The position numbers and the translations under genes were made by a program. The notes beneath the pieces were generated by a model that was not told where the DNA came from, searched no databases, and saw nothing but the letters and a program-made list of their open reading frames with translations. Shown piece after piece: positions 19,456 through 28,092 of a stretch of DNA of 64,000 nt. This DNA is from Ostreococcus lucimarinus CCE9901 (lineage: Eukaryota > Chlorophyta > Mamiellophyceae > Mamiellales > Bathycoccaceae): contig NC_009361.1 of NCBI RefSeq assembly GCF_000092065.1, positions 124,001 through 188,000 of the forward strand, given 5' to 3'. The stretch's first letter is position 1; every line of letters starts with the position of its first letter.

Positions 19456-20661
19456 ATGGAAGGCATGGGCGACGAGGCGGAACGAGGCGCGAACGCGGCG
19501 ACGATCGAGCCGGCGCGCGAGGCGCGGGCGAAGAAACGGATCTTGTTGCTGCTGAGCGGCGCCCAAATGCAAGACGTCAAGATGGTGGAATTCGCGCGAG
19601 CGTTCGCGCTTGAACCGAACGATGACGTGTGGTGCGTGCATTACTCGAGAGGCGCGACGCGCTACGCGAGCGCGATGTACGGACCGGGACGCGTCGCGGG
19701 GTCGTACAAAGCGGACGAGGATTCGGTGACGGAGCGGTTGGGGGTGCGCGTCGTGCCGCTGCGACGAGACGACGCCGAGGGCGCGGAATCGGAACGCGAG
19801 TCTTCGTGGTTGCCAGAGTACGTTCGAGCGGAACTGCTCGATCGGCGGTTGAGCGGGAAATCGTTCGTGCAGGCTGTGGAGATTTCGGGATCGAGCGGCA
19901 AGTTTTCGGTCGAAGAGGCCGTGCAGGCCATCGTCGACGGCGAGTTCGCGAGCGCCGAGAACGATAATTGGGTGTGCATTCCGAAGCCCGATCTCATCGT
20001 CATGGGATGCCGCGGACACGGTCTCGTCCGGCGTGCGCTGCTCGGAAGCGTGACACAAAATGTTTTGAACCGCATCCCGGTGTCCACGCTCTTTTTTCGA
20101 TCGTCTCTACCGAAGATTGTCGGAGCGAGCGATTTAGTCAAGCAAAAACTCGGAGGCGTCGATCAACGCGTGGTGTGCATTTGCATGAGCGGCTCCAATT
20201 CCAGTCGGCGACTGTGCGAATACTTCGTAAAGGAGCACATACGGTCCACCGACGTCGTTCTCTTGTTACACTGTCTCGCAGAGTCGCAACGCAAGCAAAA
20301 GGATCTGAGCGAGGCGGATGTCGAAGAGAATCTCTCTCGATCGTACGACCTCGTCCAAAATTTTCAAAAGGAGCACCCTGGCCACGGACGCGTCATTCGC
20401 ATGGTTTTACAGAAGGAGACGGGAAGTGCGTCGGACATACGCGATCGCACGATCGACTTTTTGAACATGACTGATGTGAACCTTGCCGTCGTCGGTCGAG
20501 CGATTTCGTCCGGGCACTTGCGATCGCGCTTTATGTCGCCGTACCCTCAGTATTGCGTCACGCACGCGCCGTGCCCAGTTTTGGTGTGGAATCCACCTCC
20601 CTCGTACATTCGCTCGCAGTCGCAAACATCCGCCGCGGAAAAATCCACCGTCGCGGCGTGA
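19456..20661 (+). CDS. Tandem universal-stress-protein domain protein
   Basis: 401 residues from the ATG at 19456. Two UspA-like folds: the first (~residues 35-230) starts KKRILLLLSGAQMQDVKMVE and carries the ATP-binding signature GCRGHGLVRRALLGSVTQNV. The second (~240-385) starts RVVCICMSGSNSSRRL and ends VNLAVVGRAISSGHL ... CPVLVW, where the G-2x-G-9x-G motif is degenerate. So one ATP site looks competent and one lost. There is no transmembrane or kinase domain. Stress or nucleotide sensing is inferred. Its stop codon lies inside the first unit of a 59-bp tandem repeat. Confidence 0.85.
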   Translation: MEGMGDEAERGANAATIEPAREARAKKRILLLLSGAQMQDVKMVEFARAFALEPNDDVWCVHYSRGATRYASAMYGPGRVAGSYKADEDSVTERLGVRVVPLRRDDAEGAESERESSWLPEYVRAELLDRRLSGKSFVQAVEISGSSGKFSVEEAVQAIVDGEFASAENDNWVCIPKPDLIVMGCRGHGLVRRALLGSVTQNVLNRIPVSTLFFRSSLPKIVGASDLVKQKLGGVDQRVVCICMSGSNSSRRLCEYFVKEHIRSTDVVLLLHCLAESQRKQKDLSEADVEENLSRSYDLVQNFQKEHPGHGRVIRMVLQKETGSASDIRDRTIDFLNMTDVNLAVVGRAISSGHLRSRFMSPYPQYCVTHAPCPVLVWNPPPSYIRSQSQTSAAEKSTVAA

Positions 20662-20832
20662 TCGCCGGCGCAAAAAACACCGATGCACGATGTTTCAATG
20701 TCATTCAACTTTAGGCGTGATCGCCGGCGCAAAAAACACCGATGCACGACTTTTCAATGCCATTCAACTTTAGGCGTGATCGCCGGCGCAAAAAACACCG
20801 ATGCACGACTTTTCAATTCCATTCAACTTTAC
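20656..20832. repeat. 59-bp tandem repeat, three units
   Basis: Three head-to-tail copies start at 20656, 20715 and 20774, each beginning GCGTGATCGCCGGCGC and ending CATTCAACTTTA. Units 2 and 3 differ by one visible base; unit 1 has a few more differences. Unit 1 includes the TGA stop of the USP gene, and the array ends 13 bp before the stop of the convergent 2OG-oxygenase-like gene. It therefore lies in the 3' UTR of one or both transcripts. Confidence 0.95.
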
Positions 20833-20845
20833 TACAACCGCTACG

Positions 20846-21850
20846 CTACATCTTCACGCGCTTCGACGCCGGCTCGTCGTCATCCCTCAGCTTGATGCGC
20901 ACGCCCGCTTCGTTCGTGATGAAGAACAAATGAACGCGTTCTTCGCCCTCTTCGCCCTTGGCGCTTTCGCGCAACTCGTCAAAGGGAAATTCCGCGCCGA
21001 CGAGCTCGTATTCCCCTCCGGACGGACCGAACGCGACATCCTTCATCGGCGTCGTCGCAAACTCGCTCGAAGCGATCGTGCGCGTCGTCATCTCCGTCGC
21101 CGCCTCGTTCGCGACGCAACTCTCGTCGTCTCCGAGCGTCGCCGCCAGCGACTCGTCCAGGCGCTCGACGCCGACGGGCACGTGATCGAACCAAATATTC
21201 GCCAGCAGCGTCACTCGCGCCGCCGACGCGTCGACGTCCCCGCTCGCGAATTCATCGAACACGCCGTGCAAAAACCGTCCGTCGAACTTGAAGTGCGCGC
21301 CCGCCTTCGGTATCATCACCGCCGCGCGTTCGCACCGCGCGCCCGCCTCGTCCCTCGCCTCCGCGTCCGGCCTTCCTCGCGCCGTCAGCCCCTCGAACAC
21401 CACCGTCGGCGCCACGCGCGCGCTCTCCTCGACCTCCACGTACGTCACCGTCGACACGTGCGGCGTCACGCACACGCCCGCGATCTCCCGCGCGCGTTCG
21501 TCCTTGTCCCAGTGCGCCGCCGTCGCTCGCGTCCGCGCCCAAAACTCCACCCCCGACCGCGCGTCGTCTCGCGTCACCCCTCGCGCGTGCGCGTCGTACA
21601 CCGATTTCACGAATCGCTCCAGCGCGCACCGCGGCGCGTCGCGCGCGCCGAGCCACAGCGTTCCGAGCGCGTCGATCTTCCGACACGAATCGGCGAGTCG
21701 CGCGCGATGCGCCGCCGTGCGCGCGAACGCGTCGCGCGCGCGCGTCGCGAAGTACGCGCCCTCGTCGCCGTCGATCGCGGCGCCGTGCACGCGCCCGCGC
21801 GCGTCGAGGACGACGCAGAAGGCGTCGTCGTCGTCGTCGTCGCGCGGCAT
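20846..21850 (-). CDS. 2OG-Fe(II) oxygenase-like protein
   Basis: 334 residues from the ATG at 21850; a longer in-frame leader is Arg-rich and probably not translated. The spacing of HWDKDE, then RFLHGVFDE about 85 residues later, then RVTLLANIWF fits the HxD...H...RxT iron/2-oxoglutarate pattern of the double-stranded beta-helix. The C-terminal ~100 residues are acidic and end in a basic SKRVKM. The substrate is not evident. The call is pattern-based, and other cupin-fold proteins are possible. Confidence 0.5.
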   Translation of the reverse strand: MPRDDDDDDAFCVVLDARGRVHGAAIDGDEGAYFATRARDAFARTAAHRARLADSCRKIDALGTLWLGARDAPRCALERFVKSVYDAHARGVTRDDARSGVEFWARTRATAAHWDKDERAREIAGVCVTPHVSTVTYVEVEESARVAPTVVFEGLTARGRPDAEARDEAGARCERAAVMIPKAGAHFKFDGRFLHGVFDEFASGDVDASAARVTLLANIWFDHVPVGVERLDESLAATLGDDESCVANEAATEMTTRTIASSEFATTPMKDVAFGPSGGEYELVGAEFPFDELRESAKGEEGEERVHLFFITNEAGVRIKLRDDDEPASKRVKM

Positions 21851-22011
21851 CGTGACGCGGCGGCGGCGGCACTGCGCGACGACGCCTCGGACGCCTCGCA
21901 CGCGACTCGCACGCGCGCGCGCCTCGGACGCGCGTCGCACGTTCGCGCGCGTCGCGCGCGTCGCGCCGGCGCCTCGCGCGCGTCGCGCGCGCGACGCGCG
22001 CCTCGGTCGAC

Positions 22012-23772
22012 ATGGCGGCGGCGGCGCGCGCGATCGGTCTCGCGTCGCGCGCGACGCGATGCGAGCGACGCGGCGACGGCGCGGGCGCGACGGCGTCGAC
22101 GCGAACGGCGCGGACGCGCGCGCGCGACGCGCGGGCGCGCGCGAGGGCGACGCGCGCGACGAGCGGGAGCGGAGGAGGGAAGGGACGAGGCGGGGACATT
22201 CAACGCATGCTGGCGAACGCGGACTCCGCGGAGGCGGCGCTGAGAGTCGTGGAGAGCGACTTGGACGCGTTCGATGCGGTGCACGCGGCGACGGCGCTGC
22301 ACCGAGTGGCGAAGTTCTCGGCGCCGGAGTCGAGACTGGAGCGGGACTTTTCGCGCGCGGAGGGATTGACGAACGACGGAAGGTTTAGAGCGTTGGCGGC
22401 GAGCGTGGCGACGCGCGTGGATGAGTTTGACGCGTTTGGATTGGCGAACGTGGCTTGGAGCTTCGCGAAGATTGGATACACGCCGAGTCAAGAGACGCTG
22501 GGGGCGCTCGCGGCGCGGTTGGAACGCGAAGTGTCCAAGCAAGGGGCGAGGCTGAAACCGCAGTCGTTGAGCAACGCGACGTACGCGTTCGGGCGAATGC
22601 GGTTCAAACCGCCGAGATCGACGCTCGAAGCGCTGTGTGCGGCGACGACGAGAGAGATGGGCGAGTTCAGGGCGGACGAACTTTCGGGAATGCTGCTCGG
22701 ATTGGCGCATTTGGATCACGTTCCCGACGCGGCGTTCTTGAAAGCGTCGACGGATTTCATCGCGAAGAATTTGCGTAGATTCGATGATGCGGCATCGTGT
22801 AACGTGCTTTGGGCGTTCGCACGAATGGACAAAGCGCTACCGCGCGATGTCATCGACGCTTTGCTCATACAGCTCGCGTCGCAGAACTTGGGAGGCGCGA
22901 ACAGCCACGTCAACGTGCCCATGTGCATGTACGCGTGCGCTCGACTGAGTCACCAGCCTTCGCCCGCTTTCGTCAAGGCTATCGACGCAGAGATTCCGCG
23001 ATGCGCTCGAAGAATGAATATTGGGTCGCTCGATTCGATGTTTTGGGCGCTAGGTACCTTGGGTGGTGCCGGCGAAGGTCAGCTCGAGCTCAGCGCCGAA
23101 TCGTACGAAGCTTTGTGCGCCGCCGTCACCGTCAAACGCGACATCGACGCCGAGCTCGTGTCCAAAGTATTCTGGGCGCTCGCAAAAGTGAATTTTCGCC
23201 CCTCCGACTCCACTCTCGTCGCTCTTGGCCGAATGGCGAAGTCGCGTGGGAAGGAGCTTGAGGATGAAAACGTCCTTCTCATCATGCACGCGTGGGGCGT
23301 GTTGCGCTGGAATCCTGGCGACGACGTCGTCGAAGAGTACGTCGGGCGCTTCGTAGATGATGAAACACAACGATTGAACGCTGGACAAGCGGCGAAGTTA
23401 TTGTGCGCGTACGGTCGAGTGCGATGGCTACCGCCCGCCGCACACGCAGACGCGCTCCTGGCGCTACTTATGCAAGAGGCGGCGGGCGGAAACTTGCATC
23501 CGGCCACGGCAGTTCTCGGTTTGTGGGGCGCATCCTTACTCGGATTAAAGCTCGAAACATCACAGCTCGATGTTTTGGCGCAAAACACAATCACACAGAA
23601 GCTTTCGCCGCGATCGCTCGCCAAGTGCGTGTGGTCGCTCGCCGCCTTGGGATACGATCCCACGCCGGTGGATTTGGCCGACCTCAAGCGCGCGACGGAC
23701 GAGGCCTGGGGCAAGCTTCCAATAAAAGATCAAACCGCGTTAAAACAAGCGATGACTCGACTGGGAGCCTAA
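22012..23772 (+). CDS. OPR (octotricopeptide repeat) organelle RNA-binding protein
   Basis: 586 residues. The first ~60 are a basic, Ala/Arg/Thr-rich targeting leader, then come about eleven degenerate 36-40-residue helical repeats with the OPR core (LANVAWSFAKIGYTPSQETL, SCNVLWAFARMDKALPRDVI, VSKVFWALAKVNFRPSDSTL, LAKCVWSLAALGYDPTPVDL). OPR proteins bind plastid or mitochondrial transcripts and govern their stability or translation. No C-terminal RAP nuclease-like domain is seen. It shares a 161-bp divergent region with the 2OG-oxygenase-like gene. Confidence 0.85.
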   Translation: MAAAARAIGLASRATRCERRGDGAGATASTRTARTRARDARARARATRATSGSGGGKGRGGDIQRMLANADSAEAALRVVESDLDAFDAVHAATALHRVAKFSAPESRLERDFSRAEGLTNDGRFRALAASVATRVDEFDAFGLANVAWSFAKIGYTPSQETLGALAARLEREVSKQGARLKPQSLSNATYAFGRMRFKPPRSTLEALCAATTREMGEFRADELSGMLLGLAHLDHVPDAAFLKASTDFIAKNLRRFDDAASCNVLWAFARMDKALPRDVIDALLIQLASQNLGGANSHVNVPMCMYACARLSHQPSPAFVKAIDAEIPRCARRMNIGSLDSMFWALGTLGGAGEGQLELSAESYEALCAAVTVKRDIDAELVSKVFWALAKVNFRPSDSTLVALGRMAKSRGKELEDENVLLIMHAWGVLRWNPGDDVVEEYVGRFVDDETQRLNAGQAAKLLCAYGRVRWLPPAAHADALLALLMQEAAGGNLHPATAVLGLWGASLLGLKLETSQLDVLAQNTITQKLSPRSLAKCVWSLAALGYDPTPVDLADLKRATDEAWGKLPIKDQTALKQAMTRLGA

Positions 23773-23793
23773 ACAATTGTTGTATTTTTTACA

Positions 23794-24366
23794 CTAAACT
23801 TTCGCGTCCCGCAGCTCGCGCGTCGCCACTCGCCTCCACGACGCGCACGAGTCGTCCTCCACGTCCGTCTCCCACAGACTGATCGCGCTCACAACTATCC
23901 CTCTCGACAGCCCCTCTTCCCTAAAGTACGCGTCCGCCTCCTCTCTGATCCACTCTCTCGCCATCGCATCGTCCACTCCGTACGCCAGGCTCAGGTGCGG
24001 CTCGTACGCCTCCGCCGTCGGGACGCGCGTCCCGTGCGCCCGCTTCGCCCCCTCGAGCGTCGCCATCACGCGCGCGTCCTTTCGGAACCTTCTGTACGCG
24101 CATCGATGTCGCGTCGCGCCCAGAGTCGTGGCCTCGTCGCCGACGTCGTCGAGCGCGAACGCGTCGCGCGGCGTCGCGGCGTCGTCGACGAAGCGCTCGA
24201 ACGCGTCGCGCGCGTCGCCTTCGCGCGCGTCGAACGCGCCGATCACGGTGACGTGCGGCGCGAACGCGGGCGCACCGTCGACGCGCGCGCGGACGCGCTC
24301 GATGAAGCGCGCGATGGCGCGCGCGTGCGCGGCGCGAGGCTCGAGCCACACGCTGTACGACGGCAT
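23794..24366 (-). CDS. Cyclic phosphodiesterase (2H superfamily)
   Basis: 190 residues, the usual size for plant-type cyclic phosphodiesterase. Both His-x-Thr/Ser motifs are present: FAPHVTVIGAF and YEPHLSLAYG. The family hydrolyses ADP-ribose 1'',2''-cyclic phosphate, formed during tRNA splicing, and nucleoside 2',3'-cyclic phosphates. It is suggestive, not proof of a link, that a tRNA-splicing endonuclease subunit (Sen34) lies elsewhere in the window. The stop is only 21 bp from that of the convergent OPR gene. Confidence 0.9.
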   Translation of the reverse strand: MPSYSVWLEPRAAHARAIARFIERVRARVDGAPAFAPHVTVIGAFDAREGDARDAFERFVDDAATPRDAFALDDVGDEATTLGATRHRCAYRRFRKDARVMATLEGAKRAHGTRVPTAEAYEPHLSLAYGVDDAMAREWIREEADAYFREEGLSRGIVVSAISLWETDVEDDSCASWRRVATRELRDAKV

Positions 24367-24468
24367 GGGCGCGGTGTGCGGACGCGCGCCGAGCGCTCGG
24401 CGAAGAATGGTGGATAAAAACGTCGACTGCGATGATTCTAAGCGCTAAAAAGTCGATTCGGTGCTATG

Positions 24469-26019
24469 CTAATACGGTCTGCGTTCGTGTTGGTACACGG
24501 GCGGCGTGGTCCCGCTGCTCTTCGCGGCGGAAAAGTTCTTCTTGAAGTACACGCCGTCGTCGAGGCGTTGATAGTATTCGTCGGGGACGTAGTCTCGGGG
24601 AGAGTAGTGCTGAGCGGCGCGCGCGCTCGGACACGCCTGTAAGGCTTCCCAAATTTTCTCGATGGAGTCCTGCTTCTCAAACGTGCGCGCGCTCGACATG
24701 TTCGATGAAGACGGTTGACGCATGTCGTCCTCGAGCCAAGACTCGTGATCGGGTTCGTCCGGCGGGTACTCCTCGCGATACGCGCGGTCGATGGAGTTGG
24801 ACGCTTGCAACTCGCGCTTGCCAAGGTCGCTATCAGGATCGTCCGATCCCCAAGAGAACTGACGACAATATTTCGGTCTGGGTGGTGGTGGCCGCCGGTC
24901 ACGCGCGTGGACTTGCGCGGGCGTCGCTACAGATGCGGCACGTCCAAAACGCCGTTCTTGCTCGACTTCGCGACGCGCCTCACTCGAGTGATACGGTCGA
25001 AGATCACCGCGCCCTGTGTACCTTCGATCATCTGCGACGACACCTTGGTCGTCTCTCAGCCTTCTTGTGCTCGAGTGCGAACGTTTCGCCTTGCGCTCGG
25101 GGCTCGTTGGTTTTCGTACCACAGGAGCGCTCCCCCCGCCTCTAAGTTCGCGGTCGGCGGACCTTCGCCTCGACTTGGAACCCGAAACCGTATTCATGCG
25201 AGCCTCTTCTTCGTCCATAAAAGTACCTTTTCTTCTCAACAAGTTGCTCAAAGAGCGCATGTATACATTACGCTCTTGCAGTTTCAACGCCGGCGCGTGA
25301 AACTTTACGCCCGGCCAGCCTTGCTCCAGCATCGAGTTATAAAAAAAGCCTTGGTATCCAGCGCGCGCGATCACCTTGCACAGTTCCGCCGCAGGCACCG
25401 CATAGCGTCGCAGACTCGTCCAAATGTAGTTGACCGGTGTGAAAAGCTTGGGATACCGCACACATATGTTGGCAAAGTCTTCGTACATGATGCTTTGACC
25501 GCGTGCGCTATCCAACTGAGCAAATAAATCCTTGTACGCAGCGTATATATCCCGCGGCGCCTTGTCGCGCCAGTCATTCACATTCGCACGCGCGCGTCCC
25601 TCTTTAGTTCGATGTCTAAACATGTTCACGCTCGCTTGAATGCACGCCTTGAACTCATCTTTACTAATCGCTCCGCTATCGTCCAAATCGAGCAACCGAA
25701 ACGCGAACCGCACCCGCCCAGTCGCATTCGCCAACTGAAACGCCCCGAGCACGATTACGAACTCGCGAAAATCTATGTATCCACTCTCATCCGTGTCGAT
25801 CAACGAAAACAACCGATCGAAGAACACGTCCTGCTCCAGTTTGAACGCCCTCGCGAATTCAGACTTTTGAATTCTCCCGTCTCCGTTCGAGTCCGTCTTC
25901 TTAAACAACCGATACGACCGGATCAGGTCTCGCTCGCTCGCCGGGTCGAGCTTCAGGTTCTCTTGCAGCATGCGCGACACGCGTTGGGCGTCGAGCGAGC
26001 GACTGGAGCACAGACCCAT
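24469..26019 (-). CDS. EF-hand calcium sensor with long disordered tail
   Basis: 516 residues. The N-terminus MGLCSSR fits N-myristoylation plus palmitoylation, so membrane anchoring is likely. EF-hand loops are seen in FKKTDSNGDGRIQKSEF, LIDTDESGYIDFREF and LLDLDDSGAISKDEF, arranged as in calcineurin B/CBL-type proteins; a fourth loop is degenerate (AQLDSARGQSIMYEDF). After ~residue 260 the protein is Ser/Arg/Pro-rich and probably disordered, with possible phosphorylation clusters. Such a long tail is unlike canonical CBLs. No catalytic domain is seen. Confidence 0.8.
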   Translation of the reverse strand: MGLCSSRSLDAQRVSRMLQENLKLDPASERDLIRSYRLFKKTDSNGDGRIQKSEFARAFKLEQDVFFDRLFSLIDTDESGYIDFREFVIVLGAFQLANATGRVRFAFRLLDLDDSGAISKDEFKACIQASVNMFRHRTKEGRARANVNDWRDKAPRDIYAAYKDLFAQLDSARGQSIMYEDFANICVRYPKLFTPVNYIWTSLRRYAVPAAELCKVIARAGYQGFFYNSMLEQGWPGVKFHAPALKLQERNVYMRSLSNLLRRKGTFMDEEEARMNTVSGSKSRRRSADRELRGGGSAPVVRKPTSPERKAKRSHSSTRRLRDDQGVVADDRRYTGRGDLRPYHSSEARREVEQERRFGRAASVATPAQVHARDRRPPPPRPKYCRQFSWGSDDPDSDLGKRELQASNSIDRAYREEYPPDEPDHESWLEDDMRQPSSSNMSSARTFEKQDSIEKIWEALQACPSARAAQHYSPRDYVPDEYYQRLDDGVYFKKNFSAAKSSGTTPPVYQHERRPY

Positions 26020-26335
26020 GGTGAATCACGCCGGCGGGTCGCGGTTGGGATTGGCGTGCCCGCGGGGCGTTCCCGCGCGAGGTCGCGTCGCGCGCGCGGC
26101 GAACGAGACGAGACGGGACGACGCACGACGACGAAGCGTGCGGTCTCACCCGTGCGCGCGCGCGACGCGAGAAGGCGCGCCGGTGAGTGACGTCGGATGA
26201 GCGCGACGGTGCCAACTGTTTGTCGTCCGCTCTTCGCGCGAGGGCGCGGAGCGCGAGTCGGGTGGCTTCGCGCGACGCCGATGGATGGAACTACGCTTAA
26301 AGATGAGTGTTAAACGGACGTGAAATCGATGTCAG
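26020..26335. other. Intergenic region between tandem genes
   Basis: About 315 bp upstream of the EF-hand gene and downstream of the VDE-like gene, both on the reverse strand. I see no gene or repeat. It presumably holds the EF-hand promoter and the VDE-like 3' UTR lies in the next gene's left flank. Confidence 0.4.
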
Positions 26336-27907
26336 CTAAGGCATTAGAGACGGTTCGTGTAACGGTTCGAGCGGCGCGTCGCCGTCGTGCGCCGTGCTGT
26401 TATCTACTTGGCACATTTCCCATATTTTTACGCCACAACCGCGCCACAGAGAGTCTTCGATGCGGTCCATCTGATCTTCCGCCGGCCAAAGACCGTCAGG
26501 AGTCGCCAAAACAGCACCGATATAAGACTGACCGGCAGACTTTGCCGCACCAGCGTAGTAGTACAGCGACCAACTCAAATCATCCGCGGCGTCGACGACG
26601 CGCCAGTACTCCTCGCTCGTCACGCCGTTGTCCATGAAGGAAAAAATAAATGTTCCCGGTGTCTCTGCGCGCCTACATCGGTAATCGCTTCGACGGTACA
26701 CGCTCCGACCGTCGAGAGTGTTCACTTTGAAAACAGGATTATACCAGAAAGCAGTTTTGTTTTTCTTATCCTTGTACCATATCTGGAACTGATTCGGAAA
26801 GTAATCGTACGCAGGATTTTGCCCAGCGACGGCGAGCCAACTGTATTGCTTTTCGCCGAGCCATCCTTGCATTATACGCTCCGCGGCGGCGTGCGTCAAC
26901 ATCTCGCCACGCCACGTCGTCATGGGAAGCACAGCCGGTAACTGCGGTCGCTTGGCGTCGTTCCCGAGACAATTGTGCTTGTGAAGCATGCACCTAGCGA
27001 GCTTCTCAAACTGTTCGTTCTGATAGCTCCTTATGCACGTGTACGTGCACACTTGATCGTTGAGTCCGCACGCATCCACGCAATCGAGGCTCTTTTTGCA
27101 TTGCGGATTCTGGTAACACGCGAGTAACTGTTTGTTGCAGTTGCTCGCGATGCACCAAACGTTACCGAGCGTGATGTCCTGGTTTATGTCGACTGCCGGC
27201 ACGCGAGCGCCCGACGCGTCGACGAGCAACAAGATTGAGAGCAACGTATCGAGATGATTTCCACGCGCGTACAACTCCTTCACTTGATCCATCAGTCGTA
27301 CATCCTTCGCCGCCTGACTCCAAGGCGTTAATTTTGCGCCTACCGCGCGCAACTGTCGCGTCGGCTGATAACAAATCCGCTCGTCCGCCTCCAACGCCGG
27401 TGAATTCAGCGCGCAACCAGTCGCCGCCGATGCCGTAGCGCGTCGCACTCTCCCCGCCGTCTCCTCATCATCGACATCTATCGCGATGAAGACATCCGCA
27501 TCGCTCGCACCGCTCGCCCGCATCTCTTCATCGCTCGCGTCGACATCGACCACGATCATCCGTAGCGTTCCCTCGTCCGCGTCGCTCCACGCGACTCTTC
27601 TCGCCAGGTGTTCGAACACTTCACCAAAGCTCGGCCCCTCGACGTCGAACCGTCCGCGCGCCGCGAGTGATTTCGGATACCGCATGAACGACAACGCATC
27701 CTTTCGCGCGAAGCACGCCACGGTGCACGCGGCGCTGGACGCCGCGCGCGACGCGTCGACGACGTCGGGACTGGGCTGGATGGGCGACGTCACGGCGGTG
27801 GCGACGACGCGCGCGGCGCGCGCGGGACCGCGGCGACGCGCGGACGACGCGGTGTGCTGCGCCACCGGTCGCGCGCGCGATGCGGACGCGAACGCGTCGG
27901 CGCGCAT
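26336..27907 (-). CDS. Violaxanthin de-epoxidase-like protein (CVDE/VDR type)
   Basis: 523 residues with a basic plastid transit peptide. A long extra N-terminal domain (~residues 50-235, with LVVDASGARV near its end) precedes a Cys-rich block (NVWCIASNCNKQLLACYQNP, then CKKSLDCVDACGLNDQ) and a lipocalin-like core (FPNQFQIWYKD, TLDGRSVYRR, EYWRVVDAADDLSWSLYYYA). This arrangement matches VDE-related proteins and the green-algal CVDE better than classical VDE. Classical VDE removes epoxides from violaxanthin in the lumen at low pH; algal CVDE acts from the stromal side. That identity is inferred from recalled sequence, not tested. Confidence 0.82.
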   Translation of the reverse strand: MRADAFASASRARPVAQHTASSARRRGPARAARVVATAVTSPIQPSPDVVDASRAASSAACTVACFARKDALSFMRYPKSLAARGRFDVEGPSFGEVFEHLARRVAWSDADEGTLRMIVVDVDASDEEMRASGASDADVFIAIDVDDEETAGRVRRATASAATGCALNSPALEADERICYQPTRQLRAVGAKLTPWSQAAKDVRLMDQVKELYARGNHLDTLLSILLLVDASGARVPAVDINQDITLGNVWCIASNCNKQLLACYQNPQCKKSLDCVDACGLNDQVCTYTCIRSYQNEQFEKLARCMLHKHNCLGNDAKRPQLPAVLPMTTWRGEMLTHAAAERIMQGWLGEKQYSWLAVAGQNPAYDYFPNQFQIWYKDKKNKTAFWYNPVFKVNTLDGRSVYRRSDYRCRRAETPGTFIFSFMDNGVTSEEYWRVVDAADDLSWSLYYYAGAAKSAGQSYIGAVLATPDGLWPAEDQMDRIEDSLWRGCGVKIWEMCQVDNSTAHDGDAPLEPLHEPSLMP

Positions 27908-28092
27908 GAAGCCGGAAGCGCGGGTGTGTCGAGGCGTGAACTGTGGAACTAAGACTGACTATGGATATGACAAAACGGTGCGGTATGGTATATAAATGTG
28001 GTCAAAATTGGCGACCGCTCGGCTTCGTCGACGGCGACGTGGAGCGAAAATTGGTGTGCGTCGCAAATAAGAACCGCGAGCAGACAGTGACA

